Shown piece by piece: positions 16,070 through 22,550 of a DNA stretch of 22,597 nucleotides. The translations under genes were made by a program, and so were the position numbers. Positions within the stretch are counted from its first letter, which is position 1, and every line of letters starts with the position of its first letter. Source of the stretch: JAYRSJ01 sp041920215 (lineage in GTDB: Bacteria; Pseudomonadota; Gammaproteobacteria; Burkholderiales; Burkholderiaceae_C); contig JAYRSJ010000041.1 of the NCBI GenBank assembly GCA_041920215.1, positions 1 to 22,597 of the forward strand, written 5' to 3'. Below the pieces are notes generated by a model that worked only from the letters and a program-made list of their open reading frames with translations, had not been told where the DNA came from and searched no databases.

Positions 16070-17506
16070 TCAGTGGCCGGCGCCGCCGCCGCCGGCAGCA
16101 ACTGCTGCGGAAGCACCGGGGCCGCTGAGGCTGGGTTTGCCAATCAAGGCCATGTCGAGGTCGGCCTGGGCCAGCCAGAAATCGCGCAGCGCCTCGATCG
16201 AGGCATTGACGCTGGCAATGGAGGCGCGGGTATCGGCGAGCAGCTCGAACACGCTGATGAACATGCCGTTGTAGCGAAGCACGTTCTCTTCGGAGACACG
16301 CTTGGCGGTCGGCACGATGTCGTCGCGGTAGTGGCGGGCGATGTCGTAGGCACTGCGATAGCCTTGATAGGCCTCGCGCACCTCGGAGCGGGCCTCGACG
16401 GCGGTCTGCGCCGCGCGCTGCACGCTCTGCATATAGACCGCCTCGGCCCGGGCCACGCGGGCGCCACTCCAGTCGAACAAGGGGATCTCGATGCCGATCT
16501 CGTAGCCGGTCTGGCGGGGCGCCTCATTGGAGGAATTGCGCTGGTAGCCGAACTCCAGCACGTTGATGAAGCGCGTCACCTTGGTCAGGCCCAGGTTTTT
16601 CGCCGTCGCCTCCGCCTGCAGCTTGGCCGCCTGCACGTCAAGGCGCTGGGCCATCGCGACCTGCTCGATGTCCGGCCGGTCGGCCGGCTCCTTCGGCAGA
16701 TCCGGCAGCCGGTCGGGCAGGCGGAACTGCGTCTGCGTGCCCCACAGGCCCAGCAGGCGGATCAGGCGCTCGCGGCTGGACAAACGGGCTTGCTCCGCGC
16801 GTGCCGCATTCAGCGTGGCTTCGGCAAAGAAGCCATGCTCGCGGGCCTGCTGCAGCTTGGACCAGTTGCCGGCCTGTGCCAGACGCCTGGCCAGTTCCGC
16901 ACCGGCGTCGGTGGTGGCGCGCACGTCCTGCATATAGCGCGAGGTCTGCTCGGCGGCGACTGCGGCGTAGAAAGCCTTGCGGGTCTCGGACGCCAGGGAG
17001 ATCATCTCCATGGTCACCGCGCGCTGCGTGGCGGCAAAGCGGCGGGATTCGAGCTGGCGCATCATCGGCAGCGCAATGAGGTGTCCCAGGTCGAAGGAGA
17101 AAGCTCGCTCGATCTCACGCTCGTCACCACGCTTCATGCGCGCGATGCTGAAGCCCGGGTTGGGCATCCGACTAGCCTGAACCATGTCGGCCTCGGCTAT
17201 GCCCAATTCCTGGAAACTGGCCTGCAGGCCCCGGTTGTTCAGCAGCGCGATCTGCACCGCACTGTCGGCATTGAGCGGCTGACTCAGCAGCTCGCCAACC
17301 CGCGAGGCGATCTTGTCTTCATCGGCATCGGATTTGACGATCTCGACGGTCTTGCCAAGGTGCTGCTGGGCCGCCTGCTGGACAGGCGCAAGACCGCCAT
17401 CGGCACTCAGGCTGGCGCAGCCGGCAAGCAGCAAGGGGGATGCCGCGAGGGCCAGCGTACGCAGACGGCCCCACGATGGCGAGCGTGTTATTGGATGGGT
17501 TCGCAT
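16070..17506 (-). CDS. TolC-family outer-membrane lipoprotein
   Basis: 478 aa. A signal peptide with lipobox LLLAGC (acylated Cys30) is followed by two OEP repeats of long coiled-coil helices, with the family features GLQASFQELGIAEADMVQASRMPNP and IGIEIPLFDWSG. Outer-membrane channels of this kind normally work with an RND or ABC pump. None is next to it: the nearest neighbours are the multicopper oxidase and a small conserved protein, a pairing common in Burkholderiales copper operons. It may export copper with a pump encoded elsewhere or help assemble the oxidase system. The C-terminus ends in a Gly/Ala run. Confidence 0.93.
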   Translation of the reverse strand: MRTHPITRSPSWGRLRTLALAASPLLLAGCASLSADGGLAPVQQAAQQHLGKTVEIVKSDADEDKIASRVGELLSQPLNADSAVQIALLNNRGLQASFQELGIAEADMVQASRMPNPGFSIARMKRGDEREIERAFSFDLGHLIALPMMRQLESRRFAATQRAVTMEMISLASETRKAFYAAVAAEQTSRYMQDVRATTDAGAELARRLAQAGNWSKLQQAREHGFFAEATLNAARAEQARLSSRERLIRLLGLWGTQTQFRLPDRLPDLPKEPADRPDIEQVAMAQRLDVQAAKLQAEATAKNLGLTKVTRFINVLEFGYQRNSSNEAPRQTGYEIGIEIPLFDWSGARVARAEAVYMQSVQRAAQTAVEARSEVREAYQGYRSAYDIARHYRDDIVPTAKRVSEENVLRYNGMFISVFELLADTRASIASVNASIEALRDFWLAQADLDMALIGKPSLSGPGASAAVAAGGGGAGH

Positions 17507-17515
17507 TCGGGCTCC

Positions 17516-17893
17516 TCAGTGCGTCTTGTGGCCGTTGTGAGCGGCGGGCGCGGGCTTGGCCGCTTCCTGGGGCGCGCTTGCTCCCGCAGCAGGAGCCTGT
17601 GGCTCGCGTGCTTCCTTGGCATAGACGCGCCAGCCGCCGATGCGACCAACGCGATCATTGGCCTCGATCCAGGAGCCAGGCTCGGTGTCCGCATAGGGTC
17701 GGTAGCCCTGCAGAGCAGAGCGATAGGTGACGACCGGCACGACGGCCTTGGCGTCCAGGGGGTTTGGGCGGGCCGCTGGCTTGTCGGCACTGGCGTTGCT
17801 TTGAGCGTGCACGACCGACGTGATGGCGGGCATCAAGCCCATCACGACCGCCCATGCAGCGGCTGCGCCAAGGCGCTTGATAGTCTGTGGCAT
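17516..17893 (-). CDS. Small exported protein of copper operons, function unknown
   Basis: 125 aa from ATG 17893. A signal peptide ends near VVHAQ (about 31). The mature part has a distinctive block YRSALQGYRPYADTEPG followed by WIEANDRVGRIGGWRVYAKEA, then an Ala/Pro-rich tail ending HNGHKTH. Proteins with this block recur next to TolC-like genes in copper clusters, but I know of no assigned role. The Tyr/Trp-rich core and His tail suggest an envelope metal-binding or assembly factor. Nine bases before the TolC-like gene, clearly the same operon. Confidence 0.75.
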   Translation of the reverse strand: MPQTIKRLGAAAAWAVVMGLMPAITSVVHAQSNASADKPAARPNPLDAKAVVPVVTYRSALQGYRPYADTEPGSWIEANDRVGRIGGWRVYAKEAREPQAPAAGASAPQEAAKPAPAAHNGHKTH

Positions 17894-17935
17894 GTAGAAC
17901 TCGCTTCTGATGAATCGCCCCACGCGCTGCAGCGG

Positions 17936-17993
17936 ACTGCTGCAGCAGTGGAGATGGTCGGGATCGCCCCTGCTTCGCTAGGCGCGAAGCGGG
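17936..17993. promoter_or_regulatory. Two palindromes in a 109-base intergenic gap
   Basis: ACTGCTGCAGCAGT (17936-17949) is a perfect 14-base palindrome. GCTTCGC/GCGAAGC (17972-17978 with 17984-17990) is a 7-base stem that extends to about 10 pairs. No T tract follows on the minus strand, so processing, attenuation or a regulator site are all possible. Confidence 0.3.
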
Positions 17994-18002
17994 AACCGTC
18001 GA

Positions 18003-18413
18003 TCAGGCGATGAGAAGCTTGGGTGGGCGCTCAAGGCCACCAGGCAGGACACGCTCATGCGCGACCGGTACGGTTGCCACGGTCACGGGCATGACCAGCA
18101 CAGGATCGAAGCTGAAAGAAGCAGCCGCGATCGCAGTTGCGCTGCAGCAGGATGCACAGAGGCTGCACTTGCTTGCTTGGACGGACTGAGTATCCGAGGC
18201 TGCGACGTCGTCGACGGCGTCGGCCTGTTCAACTGCGGTCGAGTGATGCCCGCCCGCAGCACCATCATGATGATCGCTCGATGCCTCGGCCACGTCGACC
18301 GCGGGACGATGGTGAGCCGGTCCACAAGACGCCATGGCGTGAACGGCGTAGCCCTGCAGTGGCAGTGCCACTGCAAGCATCCACGTCAACACCATGCGCA
18401 GGACTTTGCTCAT
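18003..18413 (-). CDS. DUF2946-like exported Cys/His-rich protein
   Basis: 136 aa. A signal sequence (VLRMVLTWMLAVALPLQGYAVHA) is followed by the SCGPAHH motif, a His/Asp/Ala-rich segment (SSDHHDGAAGGHH) and a Cys cluster KCSLCASCC (Cys83, 86, 89, 90) before a second hydrophobic stretch. The tail LERPPKLLIA matches the PP-hydrophobic end typical of DUF2946 proteins. A role in periplasmic copper or redox handling is inferred. No Shine-Dalgarno is visible. 39 bases after the DUF4148 gene. Confidence 0.75.
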   Translation of the reverse strand: MSKVLRMVLTWMLAVALPLQGYAVHAMASCGPAHHRPAVDVAEASSDHHDGAAGGHHSTAVEQADAVDDVAASDTQSVQASKCSLCASCCSATAIAAASFSFDPVLVMPVTVATVPVAHERVLPGGLERPPKLLIA

Positions 18414-18452
18414 CGCATCAGTTTAGATCAACCGGCCGGCCTGGGCAGCGAA

Positions 18453-18872
18453 TTAGTACCCGCGATTGGTGTTCATTCGGCGCAGCGAACCGTCTTCGCG
18501 GGCGCGGCGCAGTTCCTCCAATACTTCAGCGCGGGTACGTCCGCCACCCGCGGCCGGGGCTTCGAACTGGATTTGCCCAGCGCCGAGCTTGACAGGAGGC
18601 AAGGTCGCGACATTGGCCGGGCGCCGTGCCGCAGCCTCGAACTCCGGGGCATAACCGGCCTCGCTGTTGATCTTCGCCAGCGAGCCGTCCTCCCGTGCCT
18701 TCTGCAACTCCGCCCGAACTTCGGCACGGGTCTTTCCCCCCGGCATGGCGTGATAGGCACCGCCGGATTCGGTGTTGGCCGGCGTGAAGCCGCTGCTGGC
18801 CATGGCGGGAATGGAGATCGCAGCCAGGATGGCAGTGGCGGCGATGGCGATGGGGGTGCTGATGCGCGACAT
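18453..18872 (-). CDS. DUF4148 exported protein with two internal repeats
   Basis: 139 aa from ATG 18872, with AAGGAG at an ideal distance. A signal peptide ends near AMASS (about 26). The mature protein holds two copies of the DUF4148 unit, roughly TRAEVxxELxxAREDGSLxxxN, at about residues 46-72 and 112-138, each ending GY, joined by a linker. DUF4148 is widespread in Burkholderiales and often near metal or stress genes; its function is unknown. It is the first minus-strand gene after the divergent promoter region shared with cusR, so it is a likely CusR target. Confidence 0.88.
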   Translation of the reverse strand: MSRISTPIAIAATAILAAISIPAMASSGFTPANTESGGAYHAMPGGKTRAEVRAELQKAREDGSLAKINSEAGYAPEFEAAARRPANVATLPPVKLGAGQIQFEAPAAGGGRTRAEVLEELRRAREDGSLRRMNTNRGY

Positions 18873-18929
18873 GATGAACTCCTTGTGGTTGCGCTTGAGC
18901 CAGCGGCCGCGGTTCGGCCTTGCTGGTGC

Positions 18930-18948
18930 GGCGTCGTTCTGCGACGCC
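18930..18948 (-). other. Hairpin in the leader of the DUF4148 gene
   Basis: GGCGTCG-TTCTG-CGACGCC is a perfect 7-base stem with a 5-base loop, 57 bases upstream of the DUF4148 start. It would fall in the 5' leader if transcription begins near the cop box. No T run follows. Confidence 0.35.
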
Positions 18949-18996
18949 ATGGAGGCCACTGTAGAAATTCACCCCCAACGCGAACCCGTCCTCCAC

Positions 18997-19012
18997 ATTA
19001 CGAATCTGTCAT
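18997..19012. promoter_or_regulatory. Cop-box-like CusR/CopR binding site between divergent genes
   Basis: ATTACGAATCTGTCAT matches the CopR box ATTACA-N4-TGTAAT at 10 of 12 defined positions. It lies in the 174-base gap between the DUF4148 gene and cusR, 35 bases before cusR, placed to act on both. It is the only such box I found in the window. Core promoter boxes on either side are poor, as expected for activator-dependent promoters. Confidence 0.55.
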
Positions 19013-19046
19013 CTGACCCAGGGCCGGAAGCCGCCAGAATGACGCC

Positions 19047-19730
19047 ATGAAACTCCTCGTCGTCGAAGATGAAGCCAAGCTTGCGGACTACCTGCGCAAG
19101 GGCCTGAGCGAAGCCGGCTACTCCGTGGAAGTTGCGCTCAACGGCATCGATGGCCTGCACCTGGCCATGGAGGGAGATCACGATCTCGTCCTGCTCGACA
19201 GCATGCTGCCCGGGATCGATGGGCTGAGCCTCCTGGCCGCTCTGCGCCGGACCAAGCAGACGCCGGTCCTGATGCTGACGGCACGCTCGGGCGTGGACGA
19301 TAGGGTCCAGGGCCTGCAATCGGGAGCGGATGACTACCTGATCAAGCCCTTCGCGTTCTCGGAACTACTGGCCCGCATCCAGGTTCTGTTGCGCAGGGCA
19401 GCCCCCCGCAGCACAGGCGAGCAGACCACGCTGCGCATTGGCGATCTCGAAGTTGACCTGCTTCGTCGCAGAGCCTCGCGTGCCGGTCAGCGCCTGGACC
19501 TGACCGCCAAGGAGTTCAGTCTGTTGACCCTGCTGCTCAGGCGACAAGGCGAGGTGGTGACACGCACGGAACTGGCTTCGCAGGTCTGGGACATGAATTT
19601 CGACAGCGAAACCAATGTGGTCGAAGTCGCGGTGCGACGGTTGCGTACCAAGCTTGATGTGCCGTTTGAGCACCCTCTCCTGCATACCGTGCGCGGCATG
19701 GGCTATGTACTGGAAGAGCGACCGCAATGA
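19047..19730 (+). CDS. cusR: CusR/CopR-type response regulator, OmpR family
   Basis: 227 aa. The receiver domain (1-115) has the acidic pair Glu8/Asp9, phosphorylated Asp51 (LVLLDSMLPG), a Thr in MLTARS and Lys in DDYLIKPFAF. The OmpR/PhoB winged helix follows (about 130-225: LTAKEFSLLTLLLRRQGEVV, then NVVEVAVRRLRTKL and HTVRGMGYVLE). It closely resembles CusR/CopR heavy-metal regulators. It should activate the copper genes, probably through the cop box upstream. The Shine-Dalgarno is weak. Its stop overlaps the start of the kinase gene (ATGA). Confidence 0.95.
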   Translation: MKLLVVEDEAKLADYLRKGLSEAGYSVEVALNGIDGLHLAMEGDHDLVLLDSMLPGIDGLSLLAALRRTKQTPVLMLTARSGVDDRVQGLQSGADDYLIKPFAFSELLARIQVLLRRAAPRSTGEQTTLRIGDLEVDLLRRRASRAGQRLDLTAKEFSLLTLLLRRQGEVVTRTELASQVWDMNFDSETNVVEVAVRRLRTKLDVPFEHPLLHTVRGMGYVLEERPQ

Positions 19731-21076
19731 AGATGCCACCGCTGGCCCTCGGGGAGCGCCTTTCCATTTGGCTCGCCGCTCAAACCTTTGCGGGCTTGGG
19801 ACTGGTTTCCATGGTTGTCTACCTGTTTGCCGCTGCGGATCTTGATGCTCGCCAGACGGAATCACTCCAGCACAAGCGCGAACTGGTCGAGCATGTCCTG
19901 GCCGAGGCACATAGCGACCGTGACCTGCCCACGCTGCTGCACAAGCTCGACGACTTCTTCCTGGGTCATCGCGACATGGTTCTGACCTTGCTGAAACCTG
20001 ATGGGAGTTCGCTCTACGACAACGCGTCGCGTCCGGGCTCGACCCGCAGATTCAAGAAGATCGCATTCGCCTATCCCTACTGGGAGTCAGCCGGTGGCGC
20101 CCTGTCTGCCCGCATGGCCTTGGACACCGCCGCAGACGACCAGTTTCTTCATCGCCTGGCCATCGCGTTGATGAGCGCATCAATGATCGGTGCTTTGCTC
20201 GTTTCCGCCGGCAGCTTCGTCCTGGTCCGACTGGGCCTGCGCCCGGTCCGCTCTCTGGTCGCGCAGACCAAAGAGTTGGCGGCCCAGAACCTGCACCGGC
20301 AACTGGACGGATCCCAGCAGCCGCGCGAATTGCAGCCGCTGGTCCAGCAGTTCAATGCGCTGCTGGACCGCCTGAGCCGCGCCTACGAGCAGTTGGAGGG
20401 CTTCAATGCCGATGTGGCTCACGAACTCCGAACACCGCTAGCCACGTTGATGACCGGCATCGAAGTCGCGATGCGCCAGCCTGGGTTGTCTGAGTCAACA
20501 CTCGACCTATTGGGATCCAACCTGGAAGAGCTTCGTCGCATGGCCGGCATCGTCAACGACATGCTATTTCTCTCGCAGGCCACCAGTGGCGCGGCCGCAC
20601 GTCGAGAACCGGTCGAGAGTCTTGCCGCCCTCGCACAAGACGTATCGGACTACCACGAGGCCGCCATCGCAGAGGCTGGCCTTCAGCTTCAGATCAACGG
20701 GGATGCCGCAGGCGAAGTCGACGCTCCATTGCTGAAGCGAGCGCTGTCCAATCTACTGGGCAACGCGACCCGGTACGCCAAGGCAGGATCGGTGATTCAG
20801 ATCGACATCGCGGCAGCACCAAAGGGCAGCGTCTCGCTGTCCGTGTGCAACGAGGGTCCGACCATCTCGTCGGACCACCTGCCCAGGCTGTTTGATCGCT
20901 TTTACCGGGCGGACCCCTCCAGGTCCCAGGCAAGCGTCAACCATGGGCTAGGCCTTTCCATCGTCGATGCCATCGCGCGCATGCACGGTGGCGAACCCTT
21001 TGCCTCATCCGCCGACGGCACCACACGTATCGGTTTGACCCTGAGCACCGGGCCGCACAATTCCCGCAGCGGCTGA
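19727..21076 (+). CDS. cusS: CusS/CopS-type heavy-metal sensor histidine kinase
   Basis: 449 aa inner-membrane sensor. Two membrane segments (about 12-36 and 144-169) enclose a periplasmic sensor of roughly 105 residues; a HAMP domain follows, then HisKA with phospho-acceptor His232 (DVAHELRTPLATL) and the ATPase domain with N box NLLGNATRY and G box NHGLGLSIV. It should sense periplasmic Cu/Ag and phosphorylate CusR. The sensor loop is poor in Met and Cys. The last 72 bases overlap the opposite-strand chaperone gene. Confidence 0.95.
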   Translation: MKMPPLALGERLSIWLAAQTFAGLGLVSMVVYLFAAADLDARQTESLQHKRELVEHVLAEAHSDRDLPTLLHKLDDFFLGHRDMVLTLLKPDGSSLYDNASRPGSTRRFKKIAFAYPYWESAGGALSARMALDTAADDQFLHRLAIALMSASMIGALLVSAGSFVLVRLGLRPVRSLVAQTKELAAQNLHRQLDGSQQPRELQPLVQQFNALLDRLSRAYEQLEGFNADVAHELRTPLATLMTGIEVAMRQPGLSESTLDLLGSNLEELRRMAGIVNDMLFLSQATSGAAARREPVESLAALAQDVSDYHEAAIAEAGLQLQINGDAAGEVDAPLLKRALSNLLGNATRYAKAGSVIQIDIAAAPKGSVSLSVCNEGPTISSDHLPRLFDRFYRADPSRSQASVNHGLGLSIVDAIARMHGGEPFASSADGTTRIGLTLSTGPHNSRSG

Positions 21077-21343
21077 TGCTTGTTCGCCGCTGCCGCAGCA
21101 GCAACCCGTGGTGCGCGCGGGGGCCCTGTCTTGTTCGGCGACGGCCACCGGGATGGGGTGGTAGCCAGCGTCCGAAATCGCTGCCACCAGTTCTTCCTCG
21201 TCGGCATCGCCAGGCTGTATGTGGATCAGCTTTTCATGGACATCAACTTGCAGCCTGGCGTGAGCATCAGCCGCACGCACGGCTCTCGCGATCGTGCTGG
21301 CGCAGTGGCCGCAGGTCATGTCTTCGATACGGTAGGTCAGCAT
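21005..21343 (-). CDS. copZ: CopZ-like HMA copper chaperone with Cys-rich tail
   Basis: 112 aa from ATG 21343, with GGAG 6 bases upstream; a GTG one codon earlier is less likely. The HMA fold (1-67) has MTCGHC (Cys11, Cys14) and ends AISDAGYHPIPV. This binds Cu+ in the cytoplasm and should pass it to the P-type ATPase. An added tail contains CCC (TTGCCCGSGEQ) and then runs on into the complement of the cusS end. The tail makes it longer than a typical CopZ (about 70 aa), and the last third may be read-through after loss of an earlier stop. It has its own CueR-type promoter. Confidence 0.9.
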   Translation of the reverse strand: MLTYRIEDMTCGHCASTIARAVRAADAHARLQVDVHEKLIHIQPGDADEEELVAAISDAGYHPIPVAVAEQDRAPARTTGCCCGSGEQASAAAGIVRPGAQGQTDTCGAVGG

Positions 21344-21371
21344 CACATGCTCCTTCTATGGGATGCCTTGC

Positions 21372-21402
21372 ATCGTGATCCTTCCAACAATGGCAATGTC
21401 AA
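21372..21402 (-). promoter_or_regulatory. CueR/MerR-type promoter of the copper chaperone gene
   Basis: Minus strand: TTGACA (21402-21397), 19-base spacer TTGCCATTGTTGGAAGGAT, then CACGAT (21377-21372), 28 bases before the chaperone ATG. The 19-base spacer and CC....GG.AAGGAT core match the promoter ahead of the ATPase gene, pointing to one shared regulator. Confidence 0.6.
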
Positions 21403-21456
21403 GCTGCATGTCGTATTGCGCTCGCCGCTTATTGCGGCCCCCCTGTCGCGACGCCG

Positions 21457-21675
21457 TCAACTTGGCTTGGACGGCACCGGTAACCCTCGCCGTCTCCGGC
21501 CTTTCCGAGCCTGCCTCTCCTTTCGCGAACTGTTCTTCCCCGGCCTTCGCCCATGACGGTACCCGAGGAAGATGGCCAGGCCGATCAACGCGAGAGCACT
21601 GACCAAGCCACCCACCAGAACTATGGTCAGGACCTCATGCGGCAGACTTAAAAAATGCTTGGCTTCGTGTGTCAC
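21457..21675 (-). CDS. Possible small membrane protein, unknown
   Basis: 72 aa from a GTG at 21675 (V/MTHEAKHFLSLPHEV). One strong membrane segment (about 16-37, VLTIVLVGGLVSALALIGLAIF) is followed by a very basic tail (GRRPGKNSSRKERQARKGRRRR). There is no visible ribosome site and I recognise no family. The hydrophobic profile and basic tail argue for a real inner-membrane peptide, but chance cannot be excluded. It lies between the chaperone and the transposon-like repeats. Confidence 0.4.
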   Translation of the reverse strand: MTHEAKHFLSLPHEVLTIVLVGGLVSALALIGLAIFLGYRHGRRPGKNSSRKERQARKGRRRRGLPVPSKPS

Positions 21676-21997
21676 ATTCGAGGTGCAGCTGTTCTGGTTT
21701 GCAAGGCGCTTGAGCCGGCCACGCGTTCGAAGGCGGGCTTGGCTTGATGACGCATGTTTGGCGACAAAAAAGCCGTAGAACTCAACCGAGCACCCATGAG
21801 GGTTCCAGAAGTGCTGTCGCGCCATTAGTCCTTCCGAAAGTCGTAGAACCGCTCGGTGTAAGTGCCATTTCGGCAATCGTACCGACAATGAAGTCGTAGA
21901 AGTCACCCAGCAGTGAGACGAGCGTCCCGGCTGAACGCTTCGAGGGACGCGAGGCCAGACATGTGAAACCTGCAGTGGTCTCGCCCATACTGCACTC
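21676..21997. other. Gene-free stretch at a mobile-element boundary
   Basis: About 320 bases with no credible gene. It contains the three 19-bp repeats listed separately. A TGT at 21755 just before the first repeat could be the tip of a TnsB/TniA-type transposon, whose interior would run rightwards through tniQ. Confidence 0.45.
21762..21901 (+). repeat. Three degenerate 19-bp direct repeats, possible transposase-binding sites
   Basis: CGACAAAAAAGCCGTAGAA (21762-21780) and CGACAATGAAGTCGTAGAA (21883-21901) agree at 16 of 19 bases. A third copy at 21830-21848 shares mainly the 3' half, AAAGTCGTAGAA. Spacing between starts is 68 and 53 bases. Tn7/Tn5053-like elements carry several such sites for their transposase inside each end, and a tniQ gene follows 96 bases later. 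Confidence 0.5.
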
Positions 21998-22474
21998 ATG
22001 CCTCCCGTTGGTGAACTCGCGGCGTGGCCGCCCATGCTTCCAGCCTTGGCTGGGCAGGAGACGCTTTATAGCTGGTGCGCGGCCGTGCATCGCCGCAGTG
22101 TGAGCGGAAGCGTCACCGAGACCAGCCGCAGACTGTTTGGCAGTCACACTGCGGCACTGCTGCACGATTTTCCAGCTCGGCTGGGCGAGCTCACTCAACG
22201 GACTGAAGGTCAGATCGGTGGGCCGCGCGAGCTCGCTATCAAGCACACCCTGCTCGGATACTTCCTCCCCTTTTGCGACGCCGGCGTAGCGGAAACCCAT
22301 CTGGCGCGCGTCTCCGCCGGGTCTGTTCCCGACATCAAGATGAGACTGGGTATACCTGCCAGCGGCATCGGCGGCTATCACCCGCTTCGGTGCTGCAAGG
22401 AGTGCATCGAGGCGGACCTGCGTGACATCGGCAGACCCACCTGGCGGATCTGCCACCAGGCACCATCAGCGTAA
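21998..22474 (+). pseudogene. tniQ: TniQ-family transposition protein, N-terminal part
   Basis: The 158-residue frame has the TniQ N-terminus: GQETLYSWCAAVHRRS, then TSRRLFGSHTAALLHDFP, ELAIKHTLLGYFLPF, and IPASGIGGYHPLRCCKECIEADL with the start of the zinc motif, and TWRICHQ. Full TniQ proteins continue beyond this with a further CxxH/CxxC region. Here a stop comes directly after CHQAPSA; a neighbouring frame goes on VSVWPSHLEAAGP and itself stops at 22536. TniQ/TnsD proteins choose the insertion site for Tn5053- and Tn7-like transposons. No tniA or tniB is in the window. Likely a frameshifted and truncated remnant. Confidence 0.75.
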
Positions 22475-22519
22475 GCGTCTGGCCAAGTCACCTTGAAGCT
22501 GCCGGCCCCGTCGGCAAGG

Positions 22520-22550
22520 ATCGTGTCCACGTAACTTAGGTGGACACGAT
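22520..22550 (+). repeat. Perfect 11-base inverted repeat covering a start codon
   Basis: ATCGTGTCCAC and GTGGACACGAT flank a 9-base centre GTAACTTAG. The right arm contains part of the ribosome site (AGGTGG) and the first two bases of the ATG at 22549. In RNA read from outside, the hairpin would hide the translation start. It may also be the tip of the next insertion element. Confidence 0.6.

Noticed and set aside
18413..18440. TTGATC-containing sequence upstream of the gene at 18413 as an FNR/Anr box; the same TTGATCTA occurs near 8600
   Set aside because: The second half-site (ATCAA) is missing at both places, so the shared 8 bases are probably chance.
21066..21093. 8-bp inverted repeat GCAGCGGC/GCCGCTGC around the cusS stop as a bidirectional terminator
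   Set aside because: The loop is 12 bases, no T tract follows on either strand, and the bases are coding for the chaperone tail.
21782..22456. 224-codon minus-strand frame opposite tniQ
   Set aside because: The plus frame has clear TniQ motifs; the apparent FYDF repeats in the minus frame come from the 19-bp DNA repeats.
22531..22548. GTAA at 22531 as the exact tip of an IS66 element
   Set aside because: The leader to the gene would be only 18 bases, short for IS66, and too little of the element is visible to name the family.
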